Shown: in pieces, positions 1 through 8,932 of the stretch
Layout of the letters: each line of letters begins with the position of its first letter
How positions within the stretch are numbered: the first letter of the stretch is position 1
Assembly (NCBI RefSeq): GCF_003121485.1
Contig: NZ_QAVX01000001.1
Location: forward strand, 124,001 to 188,000
Origin: Dyella sp. C11
Lineage (GTDB): Bacteria > Pseudomonadota > Gammaproteobacteria > Xanthomonadales > Rhodanobacteraceae
Reading direction: 5' to 3'
DNA length: 64,000 nt
Notes under the pieces: generated by a model
Told to the model about the DNA's origin: nothing
Seen by the model: the letters and a program-made list of their open reading frames with translations, nothing else
Databases searched by the model: none
Translations under genes and position numbers: made by a program

Positions 1-757
1 CCGGTGCGATGCAGGTCTGCCCGGCATTCACCAGCTTGCCGAACACGATGCGTTCCACGGCATGTTCGAAGCGCGCGCCGGGGCCGACGATGGCCGGTGA
101 CTTGCCGCCCAGTTCCAGTGTCACTGGCGTGAGGTTGGTGGCGGCCGCGCGCATCACGTGATGGCCGACGGCCGTGGAGCCTGTAAACAGCAGGTGGTCG
201 AACGGCAGCGCCGAAAACGCCTGCGCCACGTCGGCGTCGCCGTTGACCACGACGACTTCATCCGCCGAAAAATAGCGCGCCACCTGCTCGGCAAACAACG
301 CAGAAAAGCTCGGCGTGTACTCGCTCATCTTCAGCATCACGCGGTTGCCCGCGGTGAGCGCGTCGATCAGCGGTCCCACCGCAAGGAACACCGGATAGTT
401 CCACGGCACGATGATGCCCACCACGCCGCGCGGCTGCGGCATGAGCGTGGTGCGTGCGGGCAGGAAGACCAGGTTGGCCAGCCTGCCGCGCGCACGCATC
501 CAGCGGCGCCCGTTCTTCAGCGAGTGACGAAGATTCGACAGGCTGGGGTAAAGCTCCAGCAACTCCGTTTCTTCCTTCGCCCGATAACCGAAGTCCGCGC
601 TGATGGCGTCGGCAAACGCGTCGCGTTGCTCGTTGAGCATGCGCTCCAGCGTGCGCAGCCGCGTTGCGCGCACGTCCCATGAAGGCATGGGATCGCGCGC
701 CTGCGCTTCGCGCAGGCGCAACAGGCTCGAGTGAAGCGACGGACTAGGCTCTTTCAT
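1..757 (-). CDS. Aldehyde dehydrogenase, coniferyl-aldehyde-dehydrogenase-like (3' part outside window)
   Basis: NAD(P)-dependent oxidation of an aldehyde to the acid. About 252 codons of the N-terminal part are visible; the gene runs off the left edge. Seen: the nucleotide-binding stretch GVVGIIVPWNYPVF, FTGSTAVG, the catalytic-Glu motif LELGGKSPAIV, and the catalytic-Cys motif NAGQTCIAP just before the edge. The N-terminus (short helix, then RTLERMLNEQRDAFADAI) fits the membrane-associated class 3/coniferyl aldehyde dehydrogenase branch. The ATG lies 17 bases past the stop of the TonB-dependent receptor, on the same strand, so the two are probably cotranscribed. The substrate cannot be told from sequence; a lipid or aromatic aldehyde is usual in this branch. 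Confidence 0.9.
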   Translation of the reverse strand, partial: MKEPSPSLHSSLLRLREAQARDPMPSWDVRATRLRTLERMLNEQRDAFADAISADFGYRAKEETELLELYPSLSNLRHSLKNGRRWMRARGRLANLVFLPARTTLMPQPRGVVGIIVPWNYPVFLAVGPLIDALTAGNRVMLKMSEYTPSFSALFAEQVARYFSADEVVVVNGDADVAQAFSALPFDHLLFTGSTAVGHHVMRAAATNLTPVTLELGGKSPAIVGPGARFEHAVERIVFGKLVNAGQTCIAP

Positions 758-773
758 GGTGACAGCCTCACAA

Positions 774-3230
774 TTAGAACTTCGCGCGCAGTTCCAGGCC
801 CCACATGCGCGGCGGCGTGATGGTGGCGAACGGCGTGCCGAACACCGACGTGCTGATGTTGTTGACGCCCGTGATGTAGCGCTTGTTGAACACGTTGTTG
901 CCGTACAGGGCCACACCCCAGCGATCGCCCGGCGCATGCCAATCGATGCGTGCATCCGTGCGCTGCTGGCTGGTGCCGACCTTGAAATTCGGGCTGATGT
1001 CGCATTCGCCTTGCACCTGCGAATCGGAATTGCAGCGCGTGGCACCGCGATACGCCTGCGACAGGTCGAACTCCAGGTCGCCGTTGGCCACGCCATGCAC
1101 AGTGTAGGACAGCGACAAGGCACCGGAGAAGTACGGCGCGCCGGTGGGCTGGCCGCTCAGATCGGTGCCGTCCGGCGCGGTGGCGGAGCGATAGGTGGAG
1201 TTGATGTATGCACCCATGAAGTTCACGCGGAAGCCGTCGATCGGCGCCCACTGCGCTTCCAGTTCGGCACCCTTCGCTTCCTGGTCGCTGCTGTTGACAA
1301 TGTAGATGGGAATGCCCGTGCCGCTGTTGGGGTCCAGAGCCAGCGTCTGGATGTTGTCGTAGCGGTAGTAATACACCGAGCCGTTCAGCAGAAGGTTTTG
1401 ATCAGGAAAAAGGGTCTTGATGCCTGCTTCGTAGTTGATCACCTTTTCCGGCTGGAACGTGGAGCCCACCTGCACGCTGTTGTAGCCACCGGCCTTGTAG
1501 CCCTTGGTGATGGAGGCGTAGGCCATCACGTCCGGCGTGAACTTGTAGCTGGCGACCAGGCGCGGGCTGAAGTTGTTCCAGGTGTTGCTGGCGTTGACGG
1601 TCTGGCCCACGGCCTGCGGGAAGATGAAGTTGCTGCTGTACGCATCCAGCGTGCCGGGCGGAAGAATGCCCAGGCCATAAAGGCCGGCCACCGTGGCATC
1701 GAACGCCGGCGCGCTGCGCGGCATGTTGTACCAGCTGAAGTCCTTCTCGTCGCGCGTGTAGCGCAGGCCCGTGGTGATGTCGAACTTGTCGCTCACGTGC
1801 CAGATCACGTCGCCGAACGCGGCATACGCCTTGAAGTTGCCATCGTTGCTGATGGCTTCCTTCCACGGATCACCCAGCAGCGAGAACGGCAGGCCGGCCG
1901 CGGCCAGCATGTTGCTGATGTCGGTGAGCGGCGTGCCGGCGCCTTCCACGTTGTTCGCCAGCGTGTCGAGGCTGTTGGTGTTGATGTCCGTCACGCTGGT
2001 CTGGCGCGCCTGCTCCTGGTAGTAGCTGACGCCGGCCACCCAGTCCATCAGGTCGTTGTTGCCCGAGAGCTTGAACTCCTGATACCAGCTGTTGTTGTGC
2101 TCGATGTTCGCCGTGTCGAGATACGTCACGACGTGATTGGTGCCGTCGTAGTCGCCGAGGTTGAACGTATCGAAACCACGCCATGCGGTAGTGGAGGAGA
2201 GATCGCCCCAGCCGAAGGAATGATCGATCTGCACCGTGACGCCGTCGAAGCGACGCGACTCCCGCGCGCCGATGGCATCGTTGTAGAGCGGTGCATGCAG
2301 CGGATTGAGATAGGTGGATGGATCGGGCGGATACGGTGCGCGTTCATTCGTGTCGCTCGACAGCGGCACCAGGCCGATGGCCGGCGAGGGCGTCTGGTTG
2401 AGCTTCTCGTGATCCCACGACACCAGCATGCGGGTGTTGTCGGTCATGTTCCAGCGGAACACGGCGCGCGTGCCCCAATCGTTGTCGCCGCCGTACTCCT
2501 TGCCGGTGGCGGCGTCCTTGATCCAGCCGTCGCTCTGGTTGTCCAGCACGCTCAGGCGCAGCGCCATGTCCTTGTTGATCGGAATGTTCACCAGCGCATC
2601 GACGTACTTGCGGCCGTCGTTGCCGATACGCACGCGCGCATCGCCTTCGAACTTGTCGGTAGGCTCGTTGGTGACGATGGAGATGGCGCCTGCTGCCGCG
2701 TTGCGACCGAACAGCGTGCCTTGCGGTCCCTTCAGCACTTCGATGCGCGCGATGTCGTTGAACGCGAGCAGCGAGCCGCCCGAACGTGCGGCGTAGACGC
2801 CATTGACGTACACGCCCACCGCGGACTCCGTGCCGATGCCGAAGTTGCTGGTGGAGATGCCGCGCAATTCATAGGTGGGCTGCGTGGGCTGGCTGGCATC
2901 GATCACCAGGCCCGGCACGAAAATGTCCATCTTGCTGAGATCCGTCGCCGCCAGCGTGTTGATCTCCTTGGCGGTCACGATCTGCACCGGAATCGGCACC
3001 GACTGCACTTCCTGCGTGCGGCTCTGCGCCGTCACGGTGATATTGCCGAGCAGCTTGGCCTTTTCGGGATCGGCGTTGGTGTTGCCGGCCTGCGAACCGC
3101 TGGTGTCCTGCGGCGGTGTCGGTGCGGCATCGCTGGCCCAGCCAACGGTGGGTAGCGCGCCAAGCATCACGGTGCTGCCGAGCAGCAGTCGATGCAGGCA
3201 AACGGACAACGGACGCGGACGGATCTTCAT
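774..3230 (-). CDS. TonB-dependent outer-membrane receptor
   Basis: A 22-stranded beta-barrel importer energised by TonB, 818 aa. Start chosen at the ATG of MKIRPRPL, which has GGGGAG nine bases upstream; the longer open frame to 3329 has no ribosome site and crosses a terminator. Seen: a signal peptide ending near VGWASDA; a possible TonB box (ITVTAQ) near residues 64-70; plug-domain motifs (VYVNGVYAARSGG, RIEVLKGPQGTLFGRNAAAG, AISIVTNEP); repeated amphipathic strands; and a C-terminal phenylalanine (LELRAKF). The TLFGRNAAAGAI form is typical of the large Iron/iron-complex receptor group in Xanthomonadales and Sphingomonadales. Substrate unknown. A terminator-like hairpin separates it from the upstream cytochrome gene. 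Confidence 0.93.
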   Translation of the reverse strand: MKIRPRPLSVCLHRLLLGSTVMLGALPTVGWASDAAPTPPQDTSGSQAGNTNADPEKAKLLGNITVTAQSRTQEVQSVPIPVQIVTAKEINTLAATDLSKMDIFVPGLVIDASQPTQPTYELRGISTSNFGIGTESAVGVYVNGVYAARSGGSLLAFNDIARIEVLKGPQGTLFGRNAAAGAISIVTNEPTDKFEGDARVRIGNDGRKYVDALVNIPINKDMALRLSVLDNQSDGWIKDAATGKEYGGDNDWGTRAVFRWNMTDNTRMLVSWDHEKLNQTPSPAIGLVPLSSDTNERAPYPPDPSTYLNPLHAPLYNDAIGARESRRFDGVTVQIDHSFGWGDLSSTTAWRGFDTFNLGDYDGTNHVVTYLDTANIEHNNSWYQEFKLSGNNDLMDWVAGVSYYQEQARQTSVTDINTNSLDTLANNVEGAGTPLTDISNMLAAAGLPFSLLGDPWKEAISNDGNFKAYAAFGDVIWHVSDKFDITTGLRYTRDEKDFSWYNMPRSAPAFDATVAGLYGLGILPPGTLDAYSSNFIFPQAVGQTVNASNTWNNFSPRLVASYKFTPDVMAYASITKGYKAGGYNSVQVGSTFQPEKVINYEAGIKTLFPDQNLLLNGSVYYYRYDNIQTLALDPNSGTGIPIYIVNSSDQEAKGAELEAQWAPIDGFRVNFMGAYINSTYRSATAPDGTDLSGQPTGAPYFSGALSLSYTVHGVANGDLEFDLSQAYRGATRCNSDSQVQGECDISPNFKVGTSQQRTDARIDWHAPGDRWGVALYGNNVFNKRYITGVNNISTSVFGTPFATITPPRMWGLELRAKF

Positions 3231-3254
3231 CAGCAGTTTCTCCCCTCGAATGTG

Positions 3255-3283
3255 AAAAAGCCGCGGCCCCAGAGGGCCGCGGC
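3255..3283 (-). terminator. Rho-independent terminator after the cytochrome gene
   Basis: Read on the minus strand: a perfect 10-bp GC-rich stem (GCCGCGGCCC/GGGCCGCGGC), a 4-nt loop, then five T. It sits 8 bases past the stop of the diheme cytochrome gene and 24 bases before the TonB-receptor start. The receptor is therefore either expressed by read-through or has its own promoter overlapping this site. Confidence 0.85.
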
Positions 3284-3291
3284 GTGTTGCT

Positions 3292-4437
3292 TTAATGAAT
3301 CGCGACGCAGCCCCCCGACTGCGCCGCAATCCATGCCTTGATCAGCGCCACGCCTTCGCGATGCACTGTGCTTCGGCCCAGTTCCGGCATCATCACGCCC
3401 GGATCGGCCGAGTCCATCCGGTACGGCAGGATGGAGTCGTCGGGCTGGCCCGGAACGATATCGAACAGATGATCGCCCGTGCCACGTCCCGCCGCGACCG
3501 GCGGCTTGCAGATGCCGAGATGGCGGTCTTCGGGTGCTGTGACATCCAGCGTCAGGGCGGTGGTGTTGGCCGCTCCCTTCGGGTTGTGACAGTGCCCGCA
3601 GTTGATGTCGAGATAAGCACGCGCGCGCGCATCGAGCGAGGCGTGCTCATCCATGAAGTTTGCGTTCCGTGGCGCTTCGTTCGGTGCTGGTGCGCCGGTG
3701 AGGTAGCCCACCTTCATCAGGTGTTCCAGCTGGTTCTCGTCACTCTCCGCGTAGTGATAGTCGCGATTGAGATGACGAGCCTTCGGGCCGATGGGGTGGA
3801 TCTTGCGCGTCACCCAATCCTGCGCGTGGCAGCTGGAGCACTGGCTTTCGTCGGGAACGACGTAGTTGAAATCTTCGCGTGCGTCGCTGTCGGCCACGAG
3901 CGTAAGCGGAATCACCGCGCCGGTACGCGCCAGCATCGCGTCGCTCTGGTCGTCCTTCCACACATAGGGAATGGCTGCCCAGCCCGATTCGCGATGCACG
4001 AGGATGCGCGTTTCGATCAGGTGCACATGCGAGAGATCCAGGCCTTCGCCGGCGAAGTCCTTCGACGTGTCGTACGTACGCGCCACGTCGCTGAACTTTC
4101 CATCCGCCGTGCGCGGGTAATAGAAAGTCTTGCTGATGATGGTGCCGACCGGGAAATCGAAGGTGTCAGTCGGGTTGTACTTCGCCGACACCCCCTTGGG
4201 CATCCAGATCGTGCGCAGCTTGTGCGCATAGTCGGTGAACAACGGCGTGTTGAGGTCGTACGGCACCACGCCCTGGTTGAGCACCAGCTTGCCGTCACGC
4301 ACTTCCACCACGTGCCAGTCGCTGAGTTTTTGTGGCCGGCCATCGGCCTGGAAGGCCACCGGATCGAGATCGCGGTGGCAGCCGGCAACCAGCATCAGTG
4401 CCAGCAAGACGCTGGCACGCGCGAACCACTTCATCAT
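3292..4437 (-). CDS. Diheme c-type cytochrome lipoprotein, SO2930/HNE_0200 family (TIGR03806-like)
   Basis: Periplasm-facing electron-carrier lipoprotein, 381 aa. Start at the first of two tandem ATGs (MMKWFARA), with GAGG eight bases upstream. Seen: a lipobox (LMLVAGC) and two heme-binding CxxCH motifs, CSSCH in mid-protein (after VPDES) and CGHCH nearer the C-terminus (YLDINCGHCHNPKGA). Known: this family is almost always next to a parallel beta-helix lipoprotein, which is the case here (10 bases between the genes). Its redox partner is not established. The pair probably acts together at the cell envelope; the role is inferred only from conserved neighbourhood. The open frame extends to 4557, but that part overlaps the upstream gene and is not needed. 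Confidence 0.88.
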   Translation of the reverse strand: MMKWFARASVLLALMLVAGCHRDLDPVAFQADGRPQKLSDWHVVEVRDGKLVLNQGVVPYDLNTPLFTDYAHKLRTIWMPKGVSAKYNPTDTFDFPVGTIISKTFYYPRTADGKFSDVARTYDTSKDFAGEGLDLSHVHLIETRILVHRESGWAAIPYVWKDDQSDAMLARTGAVIPLTLVADSDAREDFNYVVPDESQCSSCHAQDWVTRKIHPIGPKARHLNRDYHYAESDENQLEHLMKVGYLTGAPAPNEAPRNANFMDEHASLDARARAYLDINCGHCHNPKGAANTTALTLDVTAPEDRHLGICKPPVAAGRGTGDHLFDIVPGQPDDSILPYRMDSADPGVMMPELGRSTVHREGVALIKAWIAAQSGGCVAIH

Positions 4438-4447
4438 CGGTACTACC

Positions 4448-5692
4448 TCAGGCCTTCGGTTCCGGATCGAGCACAACCGGCGGCAGCTTCGGCAGCGTGC
4501 ACTGGTACGGCTTGGTGTCGGTGCTGGGATTCTTGTAGTCGTGCGGGCCATCGGCATTGATCACGCCCACGTCGCCGTTCTGGATGCAGAAGCGGTCTTC
4601 GGCAGGCGGCAGGCCGTTCACCAGGGTCTTCTCGTTGACGTAGCCGTCCCACAGGATGTCCGGGAATTTGCCGCTCAGCCCGAACACCGCCGTCTTCAGC
4701 GTCTTCAGCTTCAGGCCATCCGGCGAATCGCCGCCGCCCTTGAAGCGGTTGTCATAGATGAAGATGCCCTTGGGATACGGGTTGTAGTCGGCCGCGACGC
4801 CCTTGGTGTTGTAGTAGTTGGTGGAGAAATAGCTGGAAATGATCACGTTCGCCGTCTGGTTGTCGGCGATGTCGTTGTCGAAGATCTCCACCTTGTCGTT
4901 GGAGTTCACCACCACGCCCGAACCGCGCGGCACGCTGGCCACGGCGGCGCCCTTGGCGGCGAAGTTGTCGGTGTTGTTGCCGAACACCTTGTTCTTGAAC
5001 ACGCGTGTGCTGTGACCCGCTTGCGAGAGGTTGGGCATGTTGAACACCAGGATGCCGCCGGTGTTGTTGGTGGCGGTGTTATCGAACACGTCGGCATTCA
5101 CCGAGTTCTCGATCTCGATGCCGGCCACGTTGTATTCGGCACGGTTGCGGCGAACCACGATGTTGTTGGACTGACCCACGTAGATGCCGGCGTCCGACGC
5201 GCCGATCACCACGGAGTCTTCCACCAGCACGTTCTGCGTCTTCACCGGATACAGGCCGTACGCACCGTTGGTGGTCTTGGGACCGCCGGTCCATTCCACG
5301 CGCACGCCGCGAATGGTGATGTTCCTGCCCTGGTTGATCTTGAGCGAGTCGCCCTTGGTGTCTTCCAGCGCGAGGTTCTCGATGGTGAAGTCGTTCGCGT
5401 TCACCAGCAGGCCCTCGGGGCCCACGACCTGCCCCTTGAACGAGAGCACCGTCTTGTCCATGCCGGCACCCTTGATGGTCACGCCATCGGTGCGCAGGCT
5501 CAGGCCGCGGGTAAGGTGATAGTGGCCCGCCGGAATGTCGATGACGGTGCCCGGCTTGGCGTCCAGCAACTGCTGCTGCAGCTTGGCTTCGAACGAGGCG
5601 TCGTCATTGCTCTGGGCGGGCGGTGCGTCGTGATTGCAGGCGGCCAGCGCCAGCGGCGCGGCAAGGGCGAGATAGATGAGTTTCTTGCGCAT
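4448..5692 (-). CDS. Parallel beta-helix repeat lipoprotein (TIGR03805-like)
   Basis: Predicted outer-membrane or periplasmic lipoprotein of 414 aa. Seen: signal peptide MRKKLIYLALAAPLALAAC with a lipobox Cys at residue 19; then right-handed beta-helix repeats of about 22-25 residues with the ladder pattern VTIKGAGMDKTVLSF, FTIENLALEDTKGDSLKI, ITIRGVRVEWTGG, VLVEDSVVIGASDAGIYV, IVVRRNRAEYNVAGIEI. This fold is shared with pectate-lyase and carbohydrate-binding proteins, but no catalytic set was recognised. It is the first gene of the minus-strand set and pairs with the diheme cytochrome downstream. Function unknown; polysaccharide interaction is only a guess from the fold. Confidence 0.87.
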   Translation of the reverse strand: MRKKLIYLALAAPLALAACNHDAPPAQSNDDASFEAKLQQQLLDAKPGTVIDIPAGHYHLTRGLSLRTDGVTIKGAGMDKTVLSFKGQVVGPEGLLVNANDFTIENLALEDTKGDSLKINQGRNITIRGVRVEWTGGPKTTNGAYGLYPVKTQNVLVEDSVVIGASDAGIYVGQSNNIVVRRNRAEYNVAGIEIENSVNADVFDNTATNNTGGILVFNMPNLSQAGHSTRVFKNKVFGNNTDNFAAKGAAVASVPRGSGVVVNSNDKVEIFDNDIADNQTANVIISSYFSTNYYNTKGVAADYNPYPKGIFIYDNRFKGGGDSPDGLKLKTLKTAVFGLSGKFPDILWDGYVNEKTLVNGLPPAEDRFCIQNGDVGVINADGPHDYKNPSTDTKPYQCTLPKLPPVVLDPEPKA

Positions 5693-5860
5693 GGTGGCTT
5701 ACTCCCCAGAAGCGACGATCTGCGTGACATCTCACTGTCTCGGAAACCGCGGTGCACAAGGGAGGGCAGAACGTGCATCGAAGGGGGGCAAATCGGCCAG
5801 TGTGACGATCGTTTGAAATCGCGCGCGGTAGGCGGGGCACCCTGATGCTCGCCCTCTTGC

Positions 5861-7453
5861 TCAGGCGGGCACAACCACCCGGATCAACGTTCCGACGCCC
5901 GGCGCGGACTTTATGGTCAGCACGGCACCCATGGATGAAGCCCGCTCCCTCATCGTCAATAACCCGATGCCGTCCTGATCGACGTGGCGCTCTGCGTCAA
6001 AGCCACGTCCGTTGTCGGTGACTTCGATCACCAGGCCTTCGGCCGACGACTGGCATGTCACTTCAATCAGCTCGGCCTGTGCGTGCTTGATCGCGTTGTT
6101 GAGCGACTCCTGGACGATGCGATACAGGTGGAGCGCTGTCTCACCGGTGGGCTCCCTGTAGTCAGGCTCGGCTCGCAACCGAACGACGCTTGGTCCCTCG
6201 GGTGGCAACAGATAGACCAGTGATTCAAGGCTTGCGCGAAATCCCAGGCGTTCGAGCATGACCGGCTGAAGGCCATGGGAAACGCGCCGAACATCAACGA
6301 CCAGGGTGTCGAGATGTTGCTTGATGCGGATGATCTCCTCTCGCGACGCGTCAGTGGCGTTTTGCGACATCAATGTCATCGCATTCGCAATGACGGCAAT
6401 CTGCTGGCTCACACCATCGTGCAACTCTTGTGAGAGTCGCCGGCGTTCGTTGAATTCCGTGTCGGACAGCCGAACTGCCAGATGCCTTAGCCGGTGAACA
6501 TCTTCATCAATCCTGGTCTTCAGCTGGGAGCGTTGACGACTTTGCGTGGCGGCGACGTAACAGAGCAGCCCCATGCCCAGCGCCCAGCACTGTATGAGGT
6601 GCGCGCCCGGCTGTCCGGTCCATGCGCTCGCGCTTTGCGGGTTGTAGATGGCCAGGATGGCCGCGGGAACGGATGCAAACACCAGCGCAATTGACGCACC
6701 CGCCACCCCGAGCCGGACCGAAATGGCCACAAGAAGCGGGGCAGGAGCGAATAGCAGGATCGGCATCTTGCTCTGGTTGTTCGGCAGGGAGAACCACAAG
6801 GCAAGCAGCAGCGCGGCGAGAATGCCAAAGAGGGCAGCCGTTTCCACCGGTCGCTCCCAGGCCTTGTGCGAGAGCGTCGATGCGGGCCAGAGCGAAAGCA
6901 GCAAGGGTGTTTCAATCAGGACCCCCATCGCGTGCCCCGGTGCCAGCGATGCCCAGGTATGAAGTATTCCCGGACGCACGCCGGAGATGTCCCCAAAGTA
7001 CGCTGTCGTGAATGCCGTCGTGGCGGGCAGTGCAACCACCGCGACGAGGAAAAAGACGAGCAGGGCGCGAAGATCTGAAAACAACGCGTCCTGGAAAGGA
7101 ATCAGGCACCAGGCGACCACCGCCACCAGCACAAAGCCTACCGCGTAGGCTGCCATGCTGATCAGGAAGCTGACCGGGATCAGTTGCATGACCACCACGG
7201 TGCCGCCGATCCCCATCCCGAGACCCAGGGGTAGCCACTGCCGCCCGGGCAGTCTTAGACAAGCTGTCAAAAACAGACCGCCAGGTAGCCAGATCGTGCT
7301 GGTTTCCGCTGGTTTGAACAGCAGCAGGACGGTGAGCCCGTGAGTAACGAACCCTAGCGCAACGCCGATGAGCGCTATAGTGATCCAGCGGCGAAGTACG
7401 GCCGGATGGGCCGTGCGTTCTTCGTTCGCGTCAGCAAATCGTTGGGGCGTCAT
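5861..7453 (-). CDS. MASE1-domain sensor histidine kinase (NarL/UhpB type)
   Basis: Membrane sensor kinase of 530 aa. Residues about 20-300 hold eight or so hydrophobic segments of MASE1 type (WLPGGLFLTACLRLPGRQWLP; FFLVAVVALPATTAF). A HisKA_3 dimerisation helix follows with the phospho-acceptor His in RRLSQELHDGVSQQIAV (about residue 345), then a HATPase_c domain with N-box VQESLNNAIKHAQA, G1 VTDNGRGFD and G2 GIGLLTMRERA. ATG with AGGA six bases upstream. It is divergent from a response regulator gene 87 bp away, which is the likely partner. The signal is unknown. MASE1 is usually fused to diguanylate cyclases; kinase fusions are known. Confidence 0.92.
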   Translation of the reverse strand: MTPQRFADANEERTAHPAVLRRWITIALIGVALGFVTHGLTVLLLFKPAETSTIWLPGGLFLTACLRLPGRQWLPLGLGMGIGGTVVVMQLIPVSFLISMAAYAVGFVLVAVVAWCLIPFQDALFSDLRALLVFFLVAVVALPATTAFTTAYFGDISGVRPGILHTWASLAPGHAMGVLIETPLLLSLWPASTLSHKAWERPVETAALFGILAALLLALWFSLPNNQSKMPILLFAPAPLLVAISVRLGVAGASIALVFASVPAAILAIYNPQSASAWTGQPGAHLIQCWALGMGLLCYVAATQSRQRSQLKTRIDEDVHRLRHLAVRLSDTEFNERRRLSQELHDGVSQQIAVIANAMTLMSQNATDASREEIIRIKQHLDTLVVDVRRVSHGLQPVMLERLGFRASLESLVYLLPPEGPSVVRLRAEPDYREPTGETALHLYRIVQESLNNAIKHAQAELIEVTCQSSAEGLVIEVTDNGRGFDAERHVDQDGIGLLTMRERASSMGAVLTIKSAPGVGTLIRVVVPA

Positions 7454-7540
7454 GTTCGTCCTGTTGACAGACCAGGCGGCGTCGCTTTGGCAAAGTTATA
7501 GAACCCGCCGTCCGTGCGTTGCAACTTCGGGAGAGGCAGC

Positions 7541-8224
7541 GTGAATGTTTCTGGCGAAACCCCCGAAGCGCTTGAAGAAAGGCACGTTCTTCTCGTGGAC
7601 GATCACCGCGTGCTGGCGGAAAGCATGGCGTCCGTCCTGCGCGAGCACTTTGGAAAAGTCACGTGCGTGGCGTCCGCCGCAGGAATGATGGAAGTCCTCC
7701 TGGCCGCGCCTGGCGTATCGGTCGTCGTCTGTGATCTGGAACTGCCGGTGGTCGATGGCATCGAGGCGCTGCATGCAGCGCGGAAAGCGGGGCTCACGGT
7801 GCCCTTCCTTTTTCTCACCGCCCATGACGAACCCTTTCTCGCCCGACGTGCGCTTGAGTTCGGTGCCAGCGGCTACGTGCTGAAGAGCACGCCCCTGGCC
7901 ACACTGCTTGATGCCGTGCGCATCGTGCTTTCTGGAGGCCGTTATATCGACCCCGCCATCAAAGCCAGCGCGTTGGCCGTCGGCAGGGAAGCAGGTACGC
8001 ATCTATCCGGCGCGCAGTTGCTGGTCATTGCGGAGATGGAACAGGGACGAACGGCCAAGGAGATAGCGCAAAACCTGGGGCTGTCGGTGCGAACCATAGA
8101 GGCCACCAAGCGTATCCTCATGCAACGGTTCGACGCCCACACCAGCGTGGAGTTGATCTACAAGCTGAAGCAAATGGGGATGCCCAAGTTCGCATCCTGG
8201 CGCATCAAGAAGCCCCGGCACTGA
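7541..8224 (+). CDS. NarL/LuxR-family response regulator
   Basis: Two-domain transcription regulator, 227 aa. The GTG at 7541 is preferred because GGGAGAGG lies just upstream; an in-frame GTG at 7514 lacks a ribosome site. Receiver domain: acidic pair in HVLLVDDHRVL, phospho-acceptor Asp in VVVCDLELPVVDG, Thr in FLFLTAHD, Lys in YVLKSTPL. The C-terminal helix-turn-helix has AKEIAQNLGLSVRTIEATKR; the usual LTxRE entry motif is replaced by LSGAQ. Divergent from the MASE1 kinase, so probably its cognate regulator. Confidence 0.92.
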   Translation: MNVSGETPEALEERHVLLVDDHRVLAESMASVLREHFGKVTCVASAAGMMEVLLAAPGVSVVVCDLELPVVDGIEALHAARKAGLTVPFLFLTAHDEPFLARRALEFGASGYVLKSTPLATLLDAVRIVLSGGRYIDPAIKASALAVGREAGTHLSGAQLLVIAEMEQGRTAKEIAQNLGLSVRTIEATKRILMQRFDAHTSVELIYKLKQMGMPKFASWRIKKPRH

Positions 8225-8396
8225 GCCCGCGACGTGCTTCGCATCTGAAGTAACCCGCCTCCGCCTGACGGACCATCCTCGGGATCGGCCGCCTCCCCCT
8301 GGCTACGCCAATGTCTTAGGTAATTTTTGCGTAGCGCCTGGAAGGCGCGGCGCCGTAGCGTTGGGCCAGGGAAACAAGGGGCGAAGCACTGAATTC

Positions 8397-8816
8397 ATGA
8401 AACCCCATGCTCACGTTGAAGCGGCAGTAACGAGCGGGTTGGACACCGACATGGTTGATCGCATGTGCGCGAATCACATCCCGCACAGCGCCACTTTCCT
8501 GGACGACGCCCCTCGAATTCCTGATTGTCCCCCTGACGCGGGTGCCTATCTACGGCGGCGCGACGAACTGATCGACGAGGCGGTATCGACTTCCTCTCCC
8601 GAACGCCAGTTCGATCTGCTTCGACAGGCGCTGGCGATGGACGAGCGCGTTGCGGCCTGTTTGACGCCACCGCCCGTTCTGATTCGGAGCAAGCAGGCCC
8701 AGTCACCCTTCGGGCATGGCGATTTTCTCGCCAGGCTGGTCAATGCCTTTCTGGATCGGAACGACCTTCAAGGGGCCGAGAGCGCCGTCCAGATGCTGAT
8801 GCGGGGCCACCCATGA
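8397..8816 (+). CDS. Hypothetical protein between two response regulators
   Basis: Unrecognised soluble protein of 139 aa, starting at the ATG of MKPHAHVEAAV. The frame is open back to a TTG at 8361. No clear ribosome site fits either start; the AAGGGG tract is 16 bases upstream of the ATG. The C-terminal half (LLRQALAMDERVAACL and LVNAFLDRNDLQGAESAVQMLM) is helical and amphipathic, resembling a tetratricopeptide-like hairpin. No known domain recognised. Codon use looks like the neighbours. It could be coexpressed with the regulator that follows. Confidence 0.5.
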   Translation: MKPHAHVEAAVTSGLDTDMVDRMCANHIPHSATFLDDAPRIPDCPPDAGAYLRRRDELIDEAVSTSSPERQFDLLRQALAMDERVAACLTPPPVLIRSKQAQSPFGHGDFLARLVNAFLDRNDLQGAESAVQMLMRGHP

Positions 8817-8932
8817 ATGCGCAACGCGCGCCGGGATGGAAGGACATGGCCAGGATCGCGGTTCCACCCCGCTAGCTTTCTGGCACCGACGTACCGCAGC
8901 CGTCCGCTGCCGAGACGATAACGGAGCGCATC

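Noticed and set aside
158-682. Plus-strand frame opposite the aldehyde dehydrogenase
   Set aside because: Antisense shadow; the minus strand carries clear ALDH motifs throughout.
756-3155. 799-codon plus-strand frame
   Set aside because: His/Arg/Val-rich antisense of the TonB receptor; typical GC-rich shadow with no domain.
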